A stretch of 64,000 nt of DNA, from the NCBI GenBank assembly GCA_905221605.1, contig CAJNDS010002501.1:240001-304000 (forward strand), read 5' to 3'. A model generated the notes under the pieces. The model was given only the letters and a program-made list of their open reading frames with translations, was not told where the DNA came from and did not search any database. The DNA is from Symbiodinium natans (Eukaryota; Sar; Dinophyceae; Suessiales; Symbiodiniaceae). Positions within the stretch are counted from its first letter, which is position 1. Every line of letters begins with the position of its first letter. The translations under genes were made by a program, and so were the position numbers. This document shows positions 42,021 to 52,513 of the stretch, one piece after another.

Positions 42021-43690
42021 AGGGGATTAGGGGTTCAGGGTTCAGGGTTCAGGGTTCAGGGTTCAGGGTTCAGGGTTTAGGGTTTAGGGTTTAGGGTTTG
42101 GCCCCTAAACTTTAAACCCTAAACCCTAGACCCTACGCCCTGTAAAAATGCTACAAGGGATAGCAACCCTGCGCATCCTACCAGGAGCGGCCCCCCTGAC
42201 TATGACTATTTCGGGGTGCGAGGTTTGTGATTTAGGAACTTAGTCGGTTTCGGTTTAAGCTTTAAAGGCTGCCAGGGCGCAGGCCTTACTTTCAAAGACT
42301 GACCCTTTGGGGAAAGGAGGGCTCCTCAGATTAGGCCATGGGATGATCTGGGGCCTGATCAAATGGTTGTACCCTTTTTGGTAAACATATGCTATACGGC
42401 AAAATCTAGACAGGAATCTATGCTACTAGGCTCAAGAGTAGCCTAGGGATTTAACAAGAAAGATGCCCCTTTTGGGGGGGTCAAAAGAGCAGTCGAAAAC
42501 CGAAAAACTGAGGAATCCGGGCCTACTCTGGGTCTATGAGGACTAGACACCACAATGGACACACCCAAAAGGGTTCACATATTTAGATCAACGCCCACCA
42601 TCTAAGCCTCACACAGTCTGCTACCCGAAGCCCTAAACACAAAACCTTGGGGTCCCTAGTCCCCAATGACCCAGGAGCCCTAAACGCCCTTGTGGCGGGA
42701 AGGAGGTGGAGGGATGTGGAGGGTTTGGTTGGGAGCTCGTATCCGGACTTTCTGACAGGGATTGGTGGTGTAGGGGTTTTGGGCCTTAGGGTTTAGGAAC
42801 CCTGAACCCTCCGAGTTACAACTTCCCTGAACCACATGCACGCAACACAACTCTATCCCCAACCTTCGTTTCTAATTTCCCTACTCTTCGTCGGAGTTTA
42901 AACCCTGTGCTCAGAGGGCTGTGCAGGATTCGGGCTGCTCGAAGCCTAAAAGGTCTGAACCCATCAGCCCTACTTTGGTGTAGACCCTGGAAAAAACTTA
43001 TATAGTGTTAGGCATAAGTAGCTATCATAGGAACCCAGAACCCAAAGAAGGAAAACATCCTAAACCCTAAACCCTAAACCCTAAACCCTAAACCCTAAAC
43101 CCTAAACCCCTAAACCCCTAAACCCTAAGCCTAAACCCTAAACCCTAAACCCTAAACCCTAAACCCTAAACCCTAAACCCTAAACCCTAAACCCTAAACC
43201 TAAACCCTAAACCCTAAACCCTAAACCCCAATCGTACTCCAAAACCCACTCAACCCACAAGGCACGTCCGAGGCCTGCTGCCGCTCCGCAGGTTCGACTT
43301 GCTTCTGCCTGAGGTCCATCAGCTTTTTGAGTTTAGGGCTTAGGGTGTCGGACACCCTGAAGTAGGACTTGAACCCTGAACCCTAAACCCTAAACCCTAA
43401 ACCCTAAACCCCAAGTATTCCCTATTTAGGAGCATGGACCTTAAACCCTACACCCTAAACCCTAAACCACCCTACTACTCGAAGGGCGAGTGGGATTGCG
43501 AGGCTTGAGAGCAGGAATCTCGGTGCTCCAGTTTGCTGCTTTTTGCTTCTTGGGATTGAATTTTCTAGTGAGGGTTTGGGGTTTAGGGTTTCGGGTTAAG
43601 TTTAGGGTAATTGTTTTGGGTTTGCGACTAGGCTTGAGACACCAAAAAACTCACAACCCACAAACAGAAGTCCTAACCTGCCCTGACACC
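42021..43690. repeat. Block h, 5' of copy 5, with an expanded CCCTAAA array
   Basis: Resembles 10930-12493 but the internal array is enlarged to about 170 bp (43063-43230). The foldback relic (about 42427-42535) is intact. No supported gene. Confidence 0.8.
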
Positions 43691-44225
43691 CCAATGATGG
43701 CAAACCGGATACAACCTCAAAGGCGGGTGGGCCCTTGGACTTCTACTCAAATCCTAAAACCCTAAACCCTCTTGCAATGTTTTGGGGGAGCGTTTTCCGG
43801 GCACTTGGGTGAGAGTAGGCGCTGTTAATTAAGGCTTAGTTCTAGGGTTCAGAGGTGCCCAGGGCTGGCAGAGGCAGGGCTTCAGGGTTTAGGGTCTGGG
43901 ATTTAGGGTTTAGGGTTTAGGGTTTACCCTAAACCCCGAATCCTACATCCTAAGCACTTAAAACACGACACGTTGCAGAAAGCCTCAAAACACATGAGCT
44001 GTACCCACTAAGGGTGCATGTACCCCATGACTACATGCTTGGGCCCCAAAGTCCCTATATAATAGGAAGTACCTTAAGGCCCAAGTATTCCCTATTTTAT
44101 TTCGGAGCATGGACCCTAAACGCTAAAAGCTAAACCCAAGTATTCCCGATGTAGGAGCATGGACCCTAAACCCTAAACCTAAACCCTGAACCCGAAACCC
44201 TAAACCCTAAACCCTAAACCCTAGA
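43691..44225. repeat. Block i with a more complete foldback relic
   Basis: About 43926 shows TTTAGGG meeting CCCTAAA. The relic at about 44009-44116 retains its right end, GGAGCATGGACCCTA, which is lost in the 356-452 instance; that right end is duplicated at about 44136-44170. Confidence 0.7.
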
Positions 44226-45090
44226 CCCCTAGGGCACCATTGTTTATGCCACCACGGGAACCCTCTATCCTGAGCCCAGGAGAGGAGCTCAGGAGCTGGA
44301 GAGGACATCGGGAAAGACAAGCTGCGGTTTAGGGTTTAGGGTTTAGGGTTTAGGGTTTAGGGTTTAGGGTTTAGGGTTTAGGGTTTAGGGTTTAGGGTTT
44401 AGGGTTTAGGGTTTGGGGTTTGGGGTTTGGGGTTTGGGGTTTAGGGTTTAGGGTTTAGGGTTTGGGGTTTAGCGTTTAGGGTTTACGGTTTGCGCACGTG
44501 CTGGTTTAGCTGACTTAGAGGCGGGTTATGCCGGGCATTTTGTAGATCAAAGTTTTCTTTTTTTAACGGGGGCTTTGAGGGAAATCGTTGCTATTAAACT
44601 ATTTGGGGGACCTGTTTTGACATGTTAGGAAGCATTTTGGGAGAACGGGCGCAACCTATTCGAGAGCCAAGAGACTCAGAGAGGGCCCTAAACCCTAAAC
44701 CCTAAACCCTAAACCCTAAACCCTATAAACCCTAAACCCTAAACCCTAAAATTAAATCGACAGAGCCATGTTAGGTCCAGGCAGCCATCGTCATTCGTGG
44801 TCTTCCGATGGCCCGAACTCCGGCTATCCTGGCCAGGTTCCCAGCAACCTAGGGGAAGAACCCTAAACCCTAAATCCTAAACCCTAAAGTTTAGGGCCGA
44901 AACCACTTTTATGCTTTAGGGTGTCTGCGAAGAACCTCAATCTAACAACGAGCCGACAAGAGGGCAGAAACAGCGCCAGCGCAAGAAGCGCGTCTGCAAA
45001 GAAAGCACAAATCGCCACCTGAAAAGCTTGCTGGTGAACCCTGATCCCTAATCCCTAATCCTTAAACCCTTGAAAATACCCTGGCCCCAA
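44226..45090. repeat. Block j, part 1: TTTAGGG/TTTGGGG array and flanking DNA
   Basis: A G-strand array of about 150 bp (44326-44480) includes a TTTGGGG sub-array. The rest is unremarkable and recurs at 55630-56390, where the array is reduced to a few units. No gene. Confidence 0.8.
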
Positions 45091-45270
45091 CCCCCTACAC
45101 GGTCCTGAAAAACCCTAAACTCCTCAACCGAGATCGGTAAGCCCGGAACCCGACCAAGGGTGCTGTGACTTCAGTTTTGGGAACCCTATCCGAAACCAAG
45201 ACCAAATGAGGCTGAACGAAGGGCTCCCTCAAACAAATATCCGTTTGCCTGCCGCTGAGATTGATTGACA

Positions 45271-45309
<39 letters not shown>

Positions 45310-46015
45310 CTTGCGCTTGCTTATTGCATCTTCTATACGATGTAGAGCTTGCATGTGAGATGCCCAAGCCCCCTCAGGCAACCCATCGCACCGCAACACA
45401 AAGGCAGGTCCTCGTTGGTCGAGCTCCGCTCGTGTGACGGCGATCGCTGTTGCGACGATGCCTTTGACAGGTTCGTGCCCGCGCGCCTCGGGAAAAGTGA
45501 GTAGCCCGCGGTGACCTATCCAGCAAGCCCGCAGGGTCCCTTCAGCCATATTGAGGGTAAAAAAACATAATGATCATGTTAGGGCGCAGGGCTCAGGGCT
45601 GAGGCTCACAAGCGCCCCCGCCCCTGCGACGGGACACACGCCATGCAAAATCCTCAATGGCCAATAGCTCCTGTAGTACAAGCCCTGACATTCTGAAGTG
45701 CTCTACGTATTGCAGCTTGTATCTTTTTCTGTATCTTTATGTATACTTCTCCACATTCAGCATGTAGGTCTGCTTGTGAATCTCAGATGCTTGGCCAAGG
45801 GGCGACCGCATTGCTGACGATGAGCGCGCATGTGGCGTGGGGCACAGGGTGTCAGCAAGCAAACATACGGAGGCTTGGGGCTGTCTCTACTGTTGGTGTC
45901 TTGTCTAAGGGTAGTTTCCTAATATGGTCCCGTACCTCCTTTAAAGGGTGCTGATGTATTAAGGACTACCCTGAGATCTTGGCTTATCTTGGCTTCAAGT
46001 TTCTTTATGTCAGGG
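45091..46015. other. Block j, part 2: complex single-copy-like DNA with a TC microsatellite
   Basis: A TC microsatellite lies at 45271-45310. A 106-codon minus-strand ATG frame (45229-45549) runs through it. In the second copy (56400-56860) a 24-bp insertion keeps the frame but a 17-bp difference near 56690 breaks it, so a pseudogene or chance ORF is likelier than a gene. A short foldback (45908-45972, AGGGTAGTTTCCTAATA with TATTAAGGACTACCCT) is also present. Confidence 0.4.
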
Positions 46016-46655
46016 TTTAGGGTTTAGGGTTTAGGGCTTAGGGCTTAGGGTTTAGGGTTTAGGGTTAGGGTTTAGGGTTTAGGGACCCTCCAGTAGGGCC
46101 TGCATGTCTTCGGCTCATAATGCATCAGGTTCTTGGGCAAGCTCCAAGGCCGACTAACGCTTTTGCTAAGGGAGCCCACCATGAGGTGTAGTCTCTTCGT
46201 CGTATAGTATACGCTCGACATCGAAACACTAAACCCCTCAATCTCTGGATCCCCCAGGGTGTGAAGGGAGATTCTTCGACTTGTGGGCTTCCGTGCAGGT
46301 GAAATTGCTGCGGCACTCGTCTGCTGAAGGGCCGCATGGGCGCCCAACCCCTAAGCCCCCACACCTAAACCACAGGGGTTTAGGGCTTCACGCCTAAGAA
46401 AGGTCAAGAACGTCCTTAAAGTTGGAAAGAGAGGAGAAACGTTGAGTTCCCCAATCTCACCGCCCACTCAAATACATCACTGAGCTCATGCACTGGAACT
46501 ATGAATCGAGACCCGCCCCAACATAAACCCTAACCCTAAACCCTAATCCTAAACCCTACTCACGAAGTCTCGGCAGACACTGCAAAGAATCCACGGTCTT
46601 CCGAATGACAGCTACGCTTGGCGCTTGATGTTTTTTGTTCAGGGTCCATCTCTCA
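46016..46655. other. Block j, part 3: TTTAGGG run and non-coding DNA
   Basis: A G-strand array (46015-46083) is followed by a 91-codon minus-strand frame (46072-46347). Against its copy at 57333-57608, six of seven substitutions change the amino acid, so there is no sign of coding constraint. Confidence 0.5.
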
Positions 46656-46764
46656 CCCTAAGGGTCCATGTACCTAAATAAGGAGTACTTGGGCCTTAAA
46701 GTACCTCCTCTTTAAGGACTTTAGGGCCCAAGTATCTAATAATTAGGTACATGGACCCTTAGGG
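46656..46764. mobile_element. MITE with perfect 22-bp terminal inverted repeats and TCA target duplication
   Basis: A 109-bp element starting CCCTAAGGGTCCATGTACC and ending GGTACATGGACCCTTAGGG; the terminal repeats are perfect for 22 bp and continue imperfectly for about 50 bp. It is flanked by TCA (46653-46655 and 46765-46767). The duplicated block at 57911-57920 has the same flanks with a single TCA and no element, giving an empty-site comparison. No coding capacity, so it would need a transposase from elsewhere. A 3-bp duplication is known for PIF/Harbinger and CACTA elements; the family here is not assigned. Confidence 0.88.
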
Positions 46765-46767
46765 TCA

Positions 46768-47058
46768 GCAACCAACAGGAATGCCAAGTCTCTTTGAACC
46801 ACGAGCCCAACCCCAACAGCCAGAGCTTTGGACCCATTAACCCATATTGGGTCCCGTTCAACTTACAACCCTCTGAACATATGAACTGGAGGATCCGCAA
46901 AATTGAGGAACATGCGTGCCCTCAACTCTAAACCTTATACCCTAAACCCTAACGGAGGGTTCAGGGAGACCTTTTGGATGTGAACACCTGAAACAAGATG
47001 CTTCGAGCTCAGGGTTTAGGGTTTAGGGTTTAGGGTTGGGGTTTAAGGTTTAGGGTTG
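46768..47058. other. Block j, part 4, no gene seen
   Basis: Unremarkable sequence with a short TTTAGGG run (47010-47035). Confidence 0.5.
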
Positions 47059-47238
47059 GCAATTTGAGTAATTTAAGTACTTTAAGCAATTTAAGTAATT
47101 TAAGGAATTTGTTTAATTTAAGTACTTTAATTAAATTAAATACTTTAATTACTTTAAATCCAAATTAATGAAATAAATAAAATGAATTTAAATCCAATTT
47201 TCGGATTTAAACCCTATTTAATTTAAATTCATTAAATG
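47059..47238. repeat. AT-rich island with 9-bp periodic TTTAAG motif
   Basis: About 180 bp of very AT-rich DNA in a GC-rich landscape. NANTTTAAG repeats every 9 bp (47064-47105), then TTTAAATCCAATTTTCGG and its partial inverse GGATTTAAA form a palindromic section. The second copy is 58223-58401. Confidence 0.8.
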
Positions 47239-47640
47239 AGCGTGGCGGAGGCGTTTGGTGGGAACCGGAGGCATATTTTGAGATTCAGGATCCGAGGCTC
47301 ATGAGTTTAGGGTCTGTAGGTTGAAGGTCCATTTGTCGGATTTCTTGAAAGGGCCATGGTGTGGGGCACCTAAACCAAAAACCCTACAGCCTAAGCGACC
47401 TCCAGGTAGGCCTACGTATACCCTAAACCCTAAACCCTAAACCCCAAACTCCTTTTTGACCAAAGCCCATGTGCAGTGGCAGGAACGGTGCCATCAAGCG
47501 GCGAAGTCGTTGCAACCTCAAGGCCCTCACACGGGCTCTGTGATGCTGCGTGTTGCTCGCACCCATAACCCTAAACCCTAAACCCTAAACCCTAAACCCT
47601 AAACCCTAAACCCTGAACCCTAAACCCTGAACCCTAAACT
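47239..47640. repeat. Block j, part 5, ending in a CCCTAAA array
   Basis: Non-coding; an array at 47567-47638 joins block j to block a. The counterpart at 58402-58812 joins block j to block e instead, again inside the array. Confidence 0.75.
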
Positions 47641-47646
47641 AAGTGA

Positions 47647-47790
47647 GGGGTCGCTTCCGTCGAGCGACAGACCCCGAACGCTCGGCCGAGGGCCTTACAG
47701 CCCGAGCGCCCAAGCGAAAAGAGAAACGGAAAGGTCAGGGTTAAGCCTCACCGTCTGTCCTGGACAGGCCAACGCACATCGGCCTTTTTT
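47647..47790 (+). ncRNA. Candidate structured RNA, instance 4 (stem 3 weakened)
   Basis: Carries GGTCAGG in place of GGTGAGG, which breaks one pair of the third hairpin without compensation, and loop changes elsewhere (for example AACGCACATC). Stems 1, 2, 4 and 5 and the T run are kept. The uncompensated change argues mildly against strong constraint on stem 3 in this copy. Confidence 0.3.
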
Positions 47791-49595
47791 ACGACAACGG
47801 GACGGGAATAATTCCCTAAGCCCCAAATTTCCTCCTTGAACCCCACAGTCCAGCAAAATCTCAAACCCCTAAACCCTAAACCCTAAACTCGAAACCCTAA
47901 ACCCTGAACCCTGAACCCTAAGCCCCCTGGTTCTTAAGGTCCTCGAACCCCCCCCCCCCCCCCCCCCAGCGGGGCGGGCGCACTCAGGCTGTGCCTGTCG
48001 CAGCTGCATGTCAGGGTTTAGGGTTTAGGGGTTTAGGGGTTTAGGGGTTTAGGGGTTTAGGGGTTTAGGGGTTTAGGGGTTTAGGGGTTTAGGGGTTTAG
48101 GGGTTTAGGGGTTTAGGTGTTTAGGGTTTGGGGGATTAGGGGTTTAGGGTTTAGGGTTTGGGGTTTAGGGTTAGGGTTTAGGGCTTAGGGTTTATTTAGG
48201 GTTAGGGTGTAGGTGTTTAGGGTTTAAGGGATTAGGGGTTAGGGGATTAGGGGCTTAGGGGTTTGGGTTTAGGGCTTTAGGGTTTAAGGGTTAGTGACTA
48301 GGGGTTTGGGGTTTAGGGTTCAGGATTTGGGGTTTAGGGGTTTAGGGTTTAGGGTATAGAGTTTAAGGGCTTCGGGCTTAGGGTTTGGGGTTCAGGCTTC
48401 GGATTCAGGAGATTAGGGCTTTAGGGGTTTAGGTTTAGGGGCTTAGGGGTTAGGGTTTTGGGGTTGAGGGGTTCACACTTTAGGGGTCTGGGGTTCAGGT
48501 AAGATCCCACCACCACCTCAAGAACACACGTATCAACCTACCAACGGCCAAAGAATCGTGGGGAATGGCCAAGAAACCATGGGCAACAGCCAAAACAGGT
48601 TTTGGATCAGGGTTTAAGGTATAGGGGGTTCAAGGCTTAAAGGGTTTATGGGGTTTAGGTTTGAGAGGTTGAGGGGGGTTAGGGTTTATGGGGTTGGGGG
48701 GTAGGGGGTTTAGGGGGTGTAGGGTGTAGTACTTAGGGAGGCTAGGGGCTTTGCAGTTGAAACACCACACCCTGAACCCTAAACCGCAAGTTTAGGGCCT
48801 ACAGTTCAGGGCCCCTTGCCTACTTTGGAGTAGACCCTGGAAAAAAACGTATGTACGCTTTAGATAAAAGTAGCTATGATAGGAACCCAGAACCAAAAAA
48901 GGCATTAAAGTCTTGACCCCAGAGTAACCTAGGTATAAACAGGGTGCCCTTTCTGCCTTAAAGGGAAGTATAAGGGACCCTAAACCCCCAAAAAAAGGGA
49001 ATGAGCGCCTCCAAACCCTAAACCCTAAACCCTAAACCCTAAACCCTAAACCCTATTAAAGAATAGTACTCCAAACCCAGCCCTTCGCCACTACTCACCA
49101 GCCTGCGACCAGAAGCTGCCGGCGCGGAGATGGGCGTCATGATGCCACGCCTTCCGCACAGCTACTGAGGGCACCCCTAATTAAACCCCAAACCCTAAAC
49201 CGTAGACCATAAACCCTAAACACTAAACCCTAAACCCTAAACCCTAAACCCTAAACCCTAAGCCCTTAACCCTAAACCCTAGATCAAGTGAACAAGCAAC
49301 CCCAACTCCCGAAAAAGTGCGCCTCGTGATGGAAGGCGTGGTTTCGTTGGAGATCTCGGAGTACCTGCGTAGAAGGTTTTAGGGCTTGGGAAGCAAACCG
49401 TCTCCTATCCTACTTGTGCTTTCATACAAACTGAGTATGAGATGCTCGTTTCGATACCGGTTGCTTCTGGCCTACACTGTCACTTTTGCAGTCAAAGATA
49501 CCCAAACGCAAAAGAAGGCAACATGCATAAGTTTTGAGTCGTTTTGAGCCAGTTTTGAGGGCCTCAATTAACTATATGATGCCTTTATTTGCAGC
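47791..49595. repeat. Blocks b, c, d and the start of e beside copy 6
   Basis: Includes a C tract of about 20 (47947-47966) and an octamer array of about a dozen GGGGTTTA units (about 48024-48117) where other units have two. Otherwise follows 670-2650. No gene. Confidence 0.8.
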
Positions 49596-49811
49596 ATGGC
49601 TTTGGGATCCACACTTGGCCTGAACCGCCTCTGGCCCGACAAAGCCCATCAGTGCCCAGCAGCACCCCTACACGCCGGGCCGAAAGCGCACGCTAACCTA
49701 AGGGTTCGAAACGCATGCTGTCCGGGCAAGGGGCTGACCGTGCTCGCTGAGATGTCATGCTGCATTCAAGTATCTTATTCGACAAAGAGCAGCCGTCGAC
49801 AAAAGATATGA
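49596..49811 (+). other. Weak 71-codon ORF in block e (copy 6); frameshifted in copies 1 and 3-5
   Basis: An ATG-started frame beginning MALGSTLGLNRLWPDK, preceded by TTTGCAGC. Copies 6 and 7 keep 71 codons, but in copies 1, 3, 4 and 5 an extra 8 bp (ACTTACTT, for example about 2753-2760) shifts the frame and ends it early. No domain is recognisable. It could be a degraded exon; more likely it is non-coding. Confidence 0.15.
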
Positions 49812-50660
49812 CAAGCCTCACAAGTCAGAGCTGTTCACAGGCACACATTCCCAGACATTGGGGGGAGGGAGGAGGGCATTGCTGAATTTGCGTTGTCTCT
49901 TGTATTTTGGTAAAGCCATGTAGCCGTGTTTCCAGGGGTCAAGGCTGGGGGGGCTTCGGGTCAAAAAGTTCTTGCGCAATGGAACTCGAAACGGGGCACG
50001 CGGCATACTTTCGAGACTCAGGCTTTGGCTGTAGAATCTCAAGACCAAAGGATTTCGGGTTCGAAGCTTATATAGCATGGCCGAGCCTTCTGCCCACGCT
50101 CCGAGATTTGCGAGGCTGCCAACGTAGACTTGTGCCGCAAGACTCAAGCAAGCAAGCTCAGGGAAAAACCTCGTTTGGGAAAAAACCCTGAGCTCCGCCG
50201 ACCTGCAAACTATACAGACCAGCCAGCTGCGCACACCCCACTGCCAAGAGACAAGCGGAAAACCCAACATCCCACACCCCACACCACACCCGAGCCAAAA
50301 CCAACCAAAACCCCAAAGCACCAACCCGAGAAAAAACCCAAGCAAAGGAAAACCAAAGAAGACCCAGCACGAACCCCTGGCAGAGAGGAGGGCGAACAAC
50401 TGGAGCAGTTGCAGGCGGCTGGAAAAGTAGCGGCCCTGTGAAGGCTCTGCAACAAACGTTGGAAGAATCCCCTTACACGAGCTTTTACGCAGGCCCTCCA
50501 GGCGCAGCGAAAGCCAAACGTGGAGGGGGGGGGGAGTGGGGGAAGTTGCTTTTACGCAGGCCCTCCAGGCGCAGCGAAAGCCAACGTGGACGGGGGGGGG
50601 GGGTGGGGGAAGTTGAGGGGCTCACCCACGCCCAACACAAGTACTCCTAGCATCTTCACA
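49812..50660. repeat. Remainder of block e beside copy 6
   Basis: Follows 2870-3706 with indels. A 103-codon plus-strand frame (50130-50441) is open here, but its frame is not kept in copies 1, 4 or 7. Confidence 0.6.
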
Positions 50661-50773
50661 CTAGGTTGCCCAGTAGCCTAGGATGAAAAAGGGTGTTTTT
50701 TTTTGCTTAAAGGGGGATATAGGGGAACCTAAACCTACCAAAAAGGGAATAAGGGGACTACTGGGCATCCTAG
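50661..50773. mobile_element. Foldback element 3' of copy 6
   Basis: The right arm keeps GGACTACTGGGCATCC, the type-A state, unlike copies 4 and 5. This supports a non-type-B origin for this copy's 3' flank. Confidence 0.65.
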
Positions 50774-50898
50774 CACATCATGCAATCATTCGCTAGCTAG
50801 GAGTCTAGGAGTAAGTTAGTTTCCATTAATTATAGGTGCAGTGCGAGAGCACGGAGGATCTATGAAGACAACATCAGCGGGACTCTCTGGAAGTGAGA

Positions 50899-52344
50899 TC
50901 AGATCACGTCAAGGGACTCCGGCTCGCCCTTGGCTTTGGTGATGCACCCGTCGTGGCCCTGGATGAGCACGAAGAGACCCATGACGGCCGATGCGATCAC
51001 GATAAACCCAAGGATGAACAGGACATCGTCGGCCTCCGATGGGCCAAAACGGAACATGAGGCCCCAGCACACAGCGCCGACGTTGCCCCCAGCGCCCACC
51101 ACTCCGGACACGGAGCCAGTTGCGGCGGGCTTCACGTAGGGTACGATTCCGAAAGTGCAGCCCTCCGCCATCTGAACACCGAGCGAGAAGAGCAGCAGGA
51201 CGCCGATAGTCGCGCCCAGAGAGTCCATCTTGGTGAAGATCAGGAGCATGATGCCTTCCCAGACCAGAGAGATAGACTGCGCATAGATGCGCCCGCGCAT
51301 GCCGGTGGTGCCCGCGCCGAACAACTGGAACAGCTTGTCAGATAGAGCGCCGCCCATAGCGCGAGCGAAGAGGTTCATGAGGCCGAACAGGGAGGCGATG
51401 AGACCCGCAAGGGAGACCGACAGCTCATACTTGGTCTCCAGGTACACAGCGAGGATGTTGTTCATGGTGACCTCAACGCCGAAGCAGGCCGCGTACTGGA
51501 TGAATAGAATCCAGGCGTTGTACTGGCAGAAACCCTCCTGGAACGACTTCTTGGACGACTTGCGCTCCATTGTGCCCCTCTGCTCCAGTTCCTTGAAGTT
51601 GCCCTTCGGCGAGTCGTCCGAAAAGAAGTACATGCAAATGCCGGTACCGCATGTCAAAACTCCGGGGACGATGAAAGAAAGGCGCCAGGCCTCCTCGTCG
51701 TCAAAGCCAGTGCGGAACATGTTCCACACGCCGACCATGAGCAGCTGAACAGCACCGCCTCCAAGGTTGCCCCAGCCACCAGCCATGGCGTTGGCCGTGC
51801 CCACAATCTCCTTCGCGAACAGCTGCGAGCACCACGCCTGGCATGGCACAAAGGTCGCGCCCAGGACACCGATGACAAAGCGGATGATGACCAGGCCAGT
51901 AGCGTTGTTCACGAGACCACCGAAGAAGACCGGGATAGCTCCGAACGTCAGCAGCATGGAGAACATGGTGCGGGTGCCGAACCTGTCGCACAGAGGGCCT
52001 ACAGCGAAGCGCATGAGCACGGTCGACGCCACAGATGCGATGTTCGCGTTGTACATCTCGTCCTTGGTCAGGCCCAGGTCCTTCTTGATCTGCGGCATCA
52101 GCGGCGCGAACGCGAACCACGACGCGAAGGCGATGAAGAAGCCGAACCACGCGAAGTGGAAGCCGCGCATGTGCGGCCGCTTGCAGGAGAGCAGCTTGAT
52201 CTCGGTTGCGCGGTCGCCCTGTTTCGGGTCCACCTCGCAGTAGTAAGTCTCGTACTTCTTCCACGAGCCCTCGTGCTTGTTCGTCGTCGGGAGTACGCCG
52301 TCGGCGGCCTTCTCGGGGGTGGACATCTCTTCGGGGGTGGACAT
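50899..52344 (-). CDS. NRT2: High-affinity nitrate transporter, copy 6, type B in a type-A-like 3' context
   Basis: An intact 481-codon copy with the same protein as copy 4, including A148. The sequence just beyond the stop codon does not follow type B: it keeps a stretch (about 50869-50880) that copies 4 and 5 have lost, and it shares GGAGGATCTATG (about 50856) with copy 7. The gene body and 5' leader are therefore type B while the 3' flank is of the copy-7 kind, placing a recombination point close to the stop codon. This copy sits in the most complete unit, with blocks a to j represented. Confidence 0.96.
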   Translation of the reverse strand: MSTPEEMSTPEKAADGVLPTTNKHEGSWKKYETYYCEVDPKQGDRATEIKLLSCKRPHMRGFHFAWFGFFIAFASWFAFAPLMPQIKKDLGLTKDEMYNANIASVASTVLMRFAVGPLCDRFGTRTMFSMLLTFGAIPVFFGGLVNNATGLVIIRFVIGVLGATFVPCQAWCSQLFAKEIVGTANAMAGGWGNLGGGAVQLLMVGVWNMFRTGFDDEEAWRLSFIVPGVLTCGTGICMYFFSDDSPKGNFKELEQRGTMERKSSKKSFQEGFCQYNAWILFIQYAACFGVEVTMNNILAVYLETKYELSVSLAGLIASLFGLMNLFARAMGGALSDKLFQLFGAGTTGMRGRIYAQSISLVWEGIMLLIFTKMDSLGATIGVLLLFSLGVQMAEGCTFGIVPYVKPAATGSVSGVVGAGGNVGAVCWGLMFRFGPSEADDVLFILGFIVIASAVMGLFVLIQGHDGCITKAKGEPESLDVI

Positions 52345-52347
52345 CTC

Positions 52348-52389
52348 TACCGCAGCTATCTTGCTTGCTACCGCAGCTACCTTGCTTGC
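52348..52389 (-). repeat. 21-bp tandem duplication in the 5' leader, copy 6
   Basis: The same arrangement as copies 4 and 5. It shows that type-B identity in copy 6 extends past the ATG into the leader. Confidence 0.9.
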
Positions 52390-52419
52390 TTGGAGCCTGC
52401 ACTGCCGGAGGGAATGTCA

Positions 52420-52513
52420 CTAGTATGGCCTTAAGAGAGGACCGATTAGATACCCCTTATATATACCCTCAAAACCCAAGGGGCCCATACCATTCCCTTC
52501 AGAGGGCCTTAAC
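52420..52513 (-). promoter_or_regulatory. Upstream flank of copy 6: element relic, longer TATA run
   Basis: The type-B version with one local change (ACCGATTAG for ACCCTTTAG near 52441). The TATA run is kept. Confidence 0.42.

Noticed and set aside
46072-46347. A 91-codon minus-strand frame, same length in its paralogue at 57333
   Set aside because: Six of seven substitutions between the copies are amino-acid changing, as expected without coding constraint.
48011-48120. Regular array resembling a CRISPR or centromeric satellite
   Set aside because: It is a continuous octamer telomere variant without spacers and only about 100 bp long.
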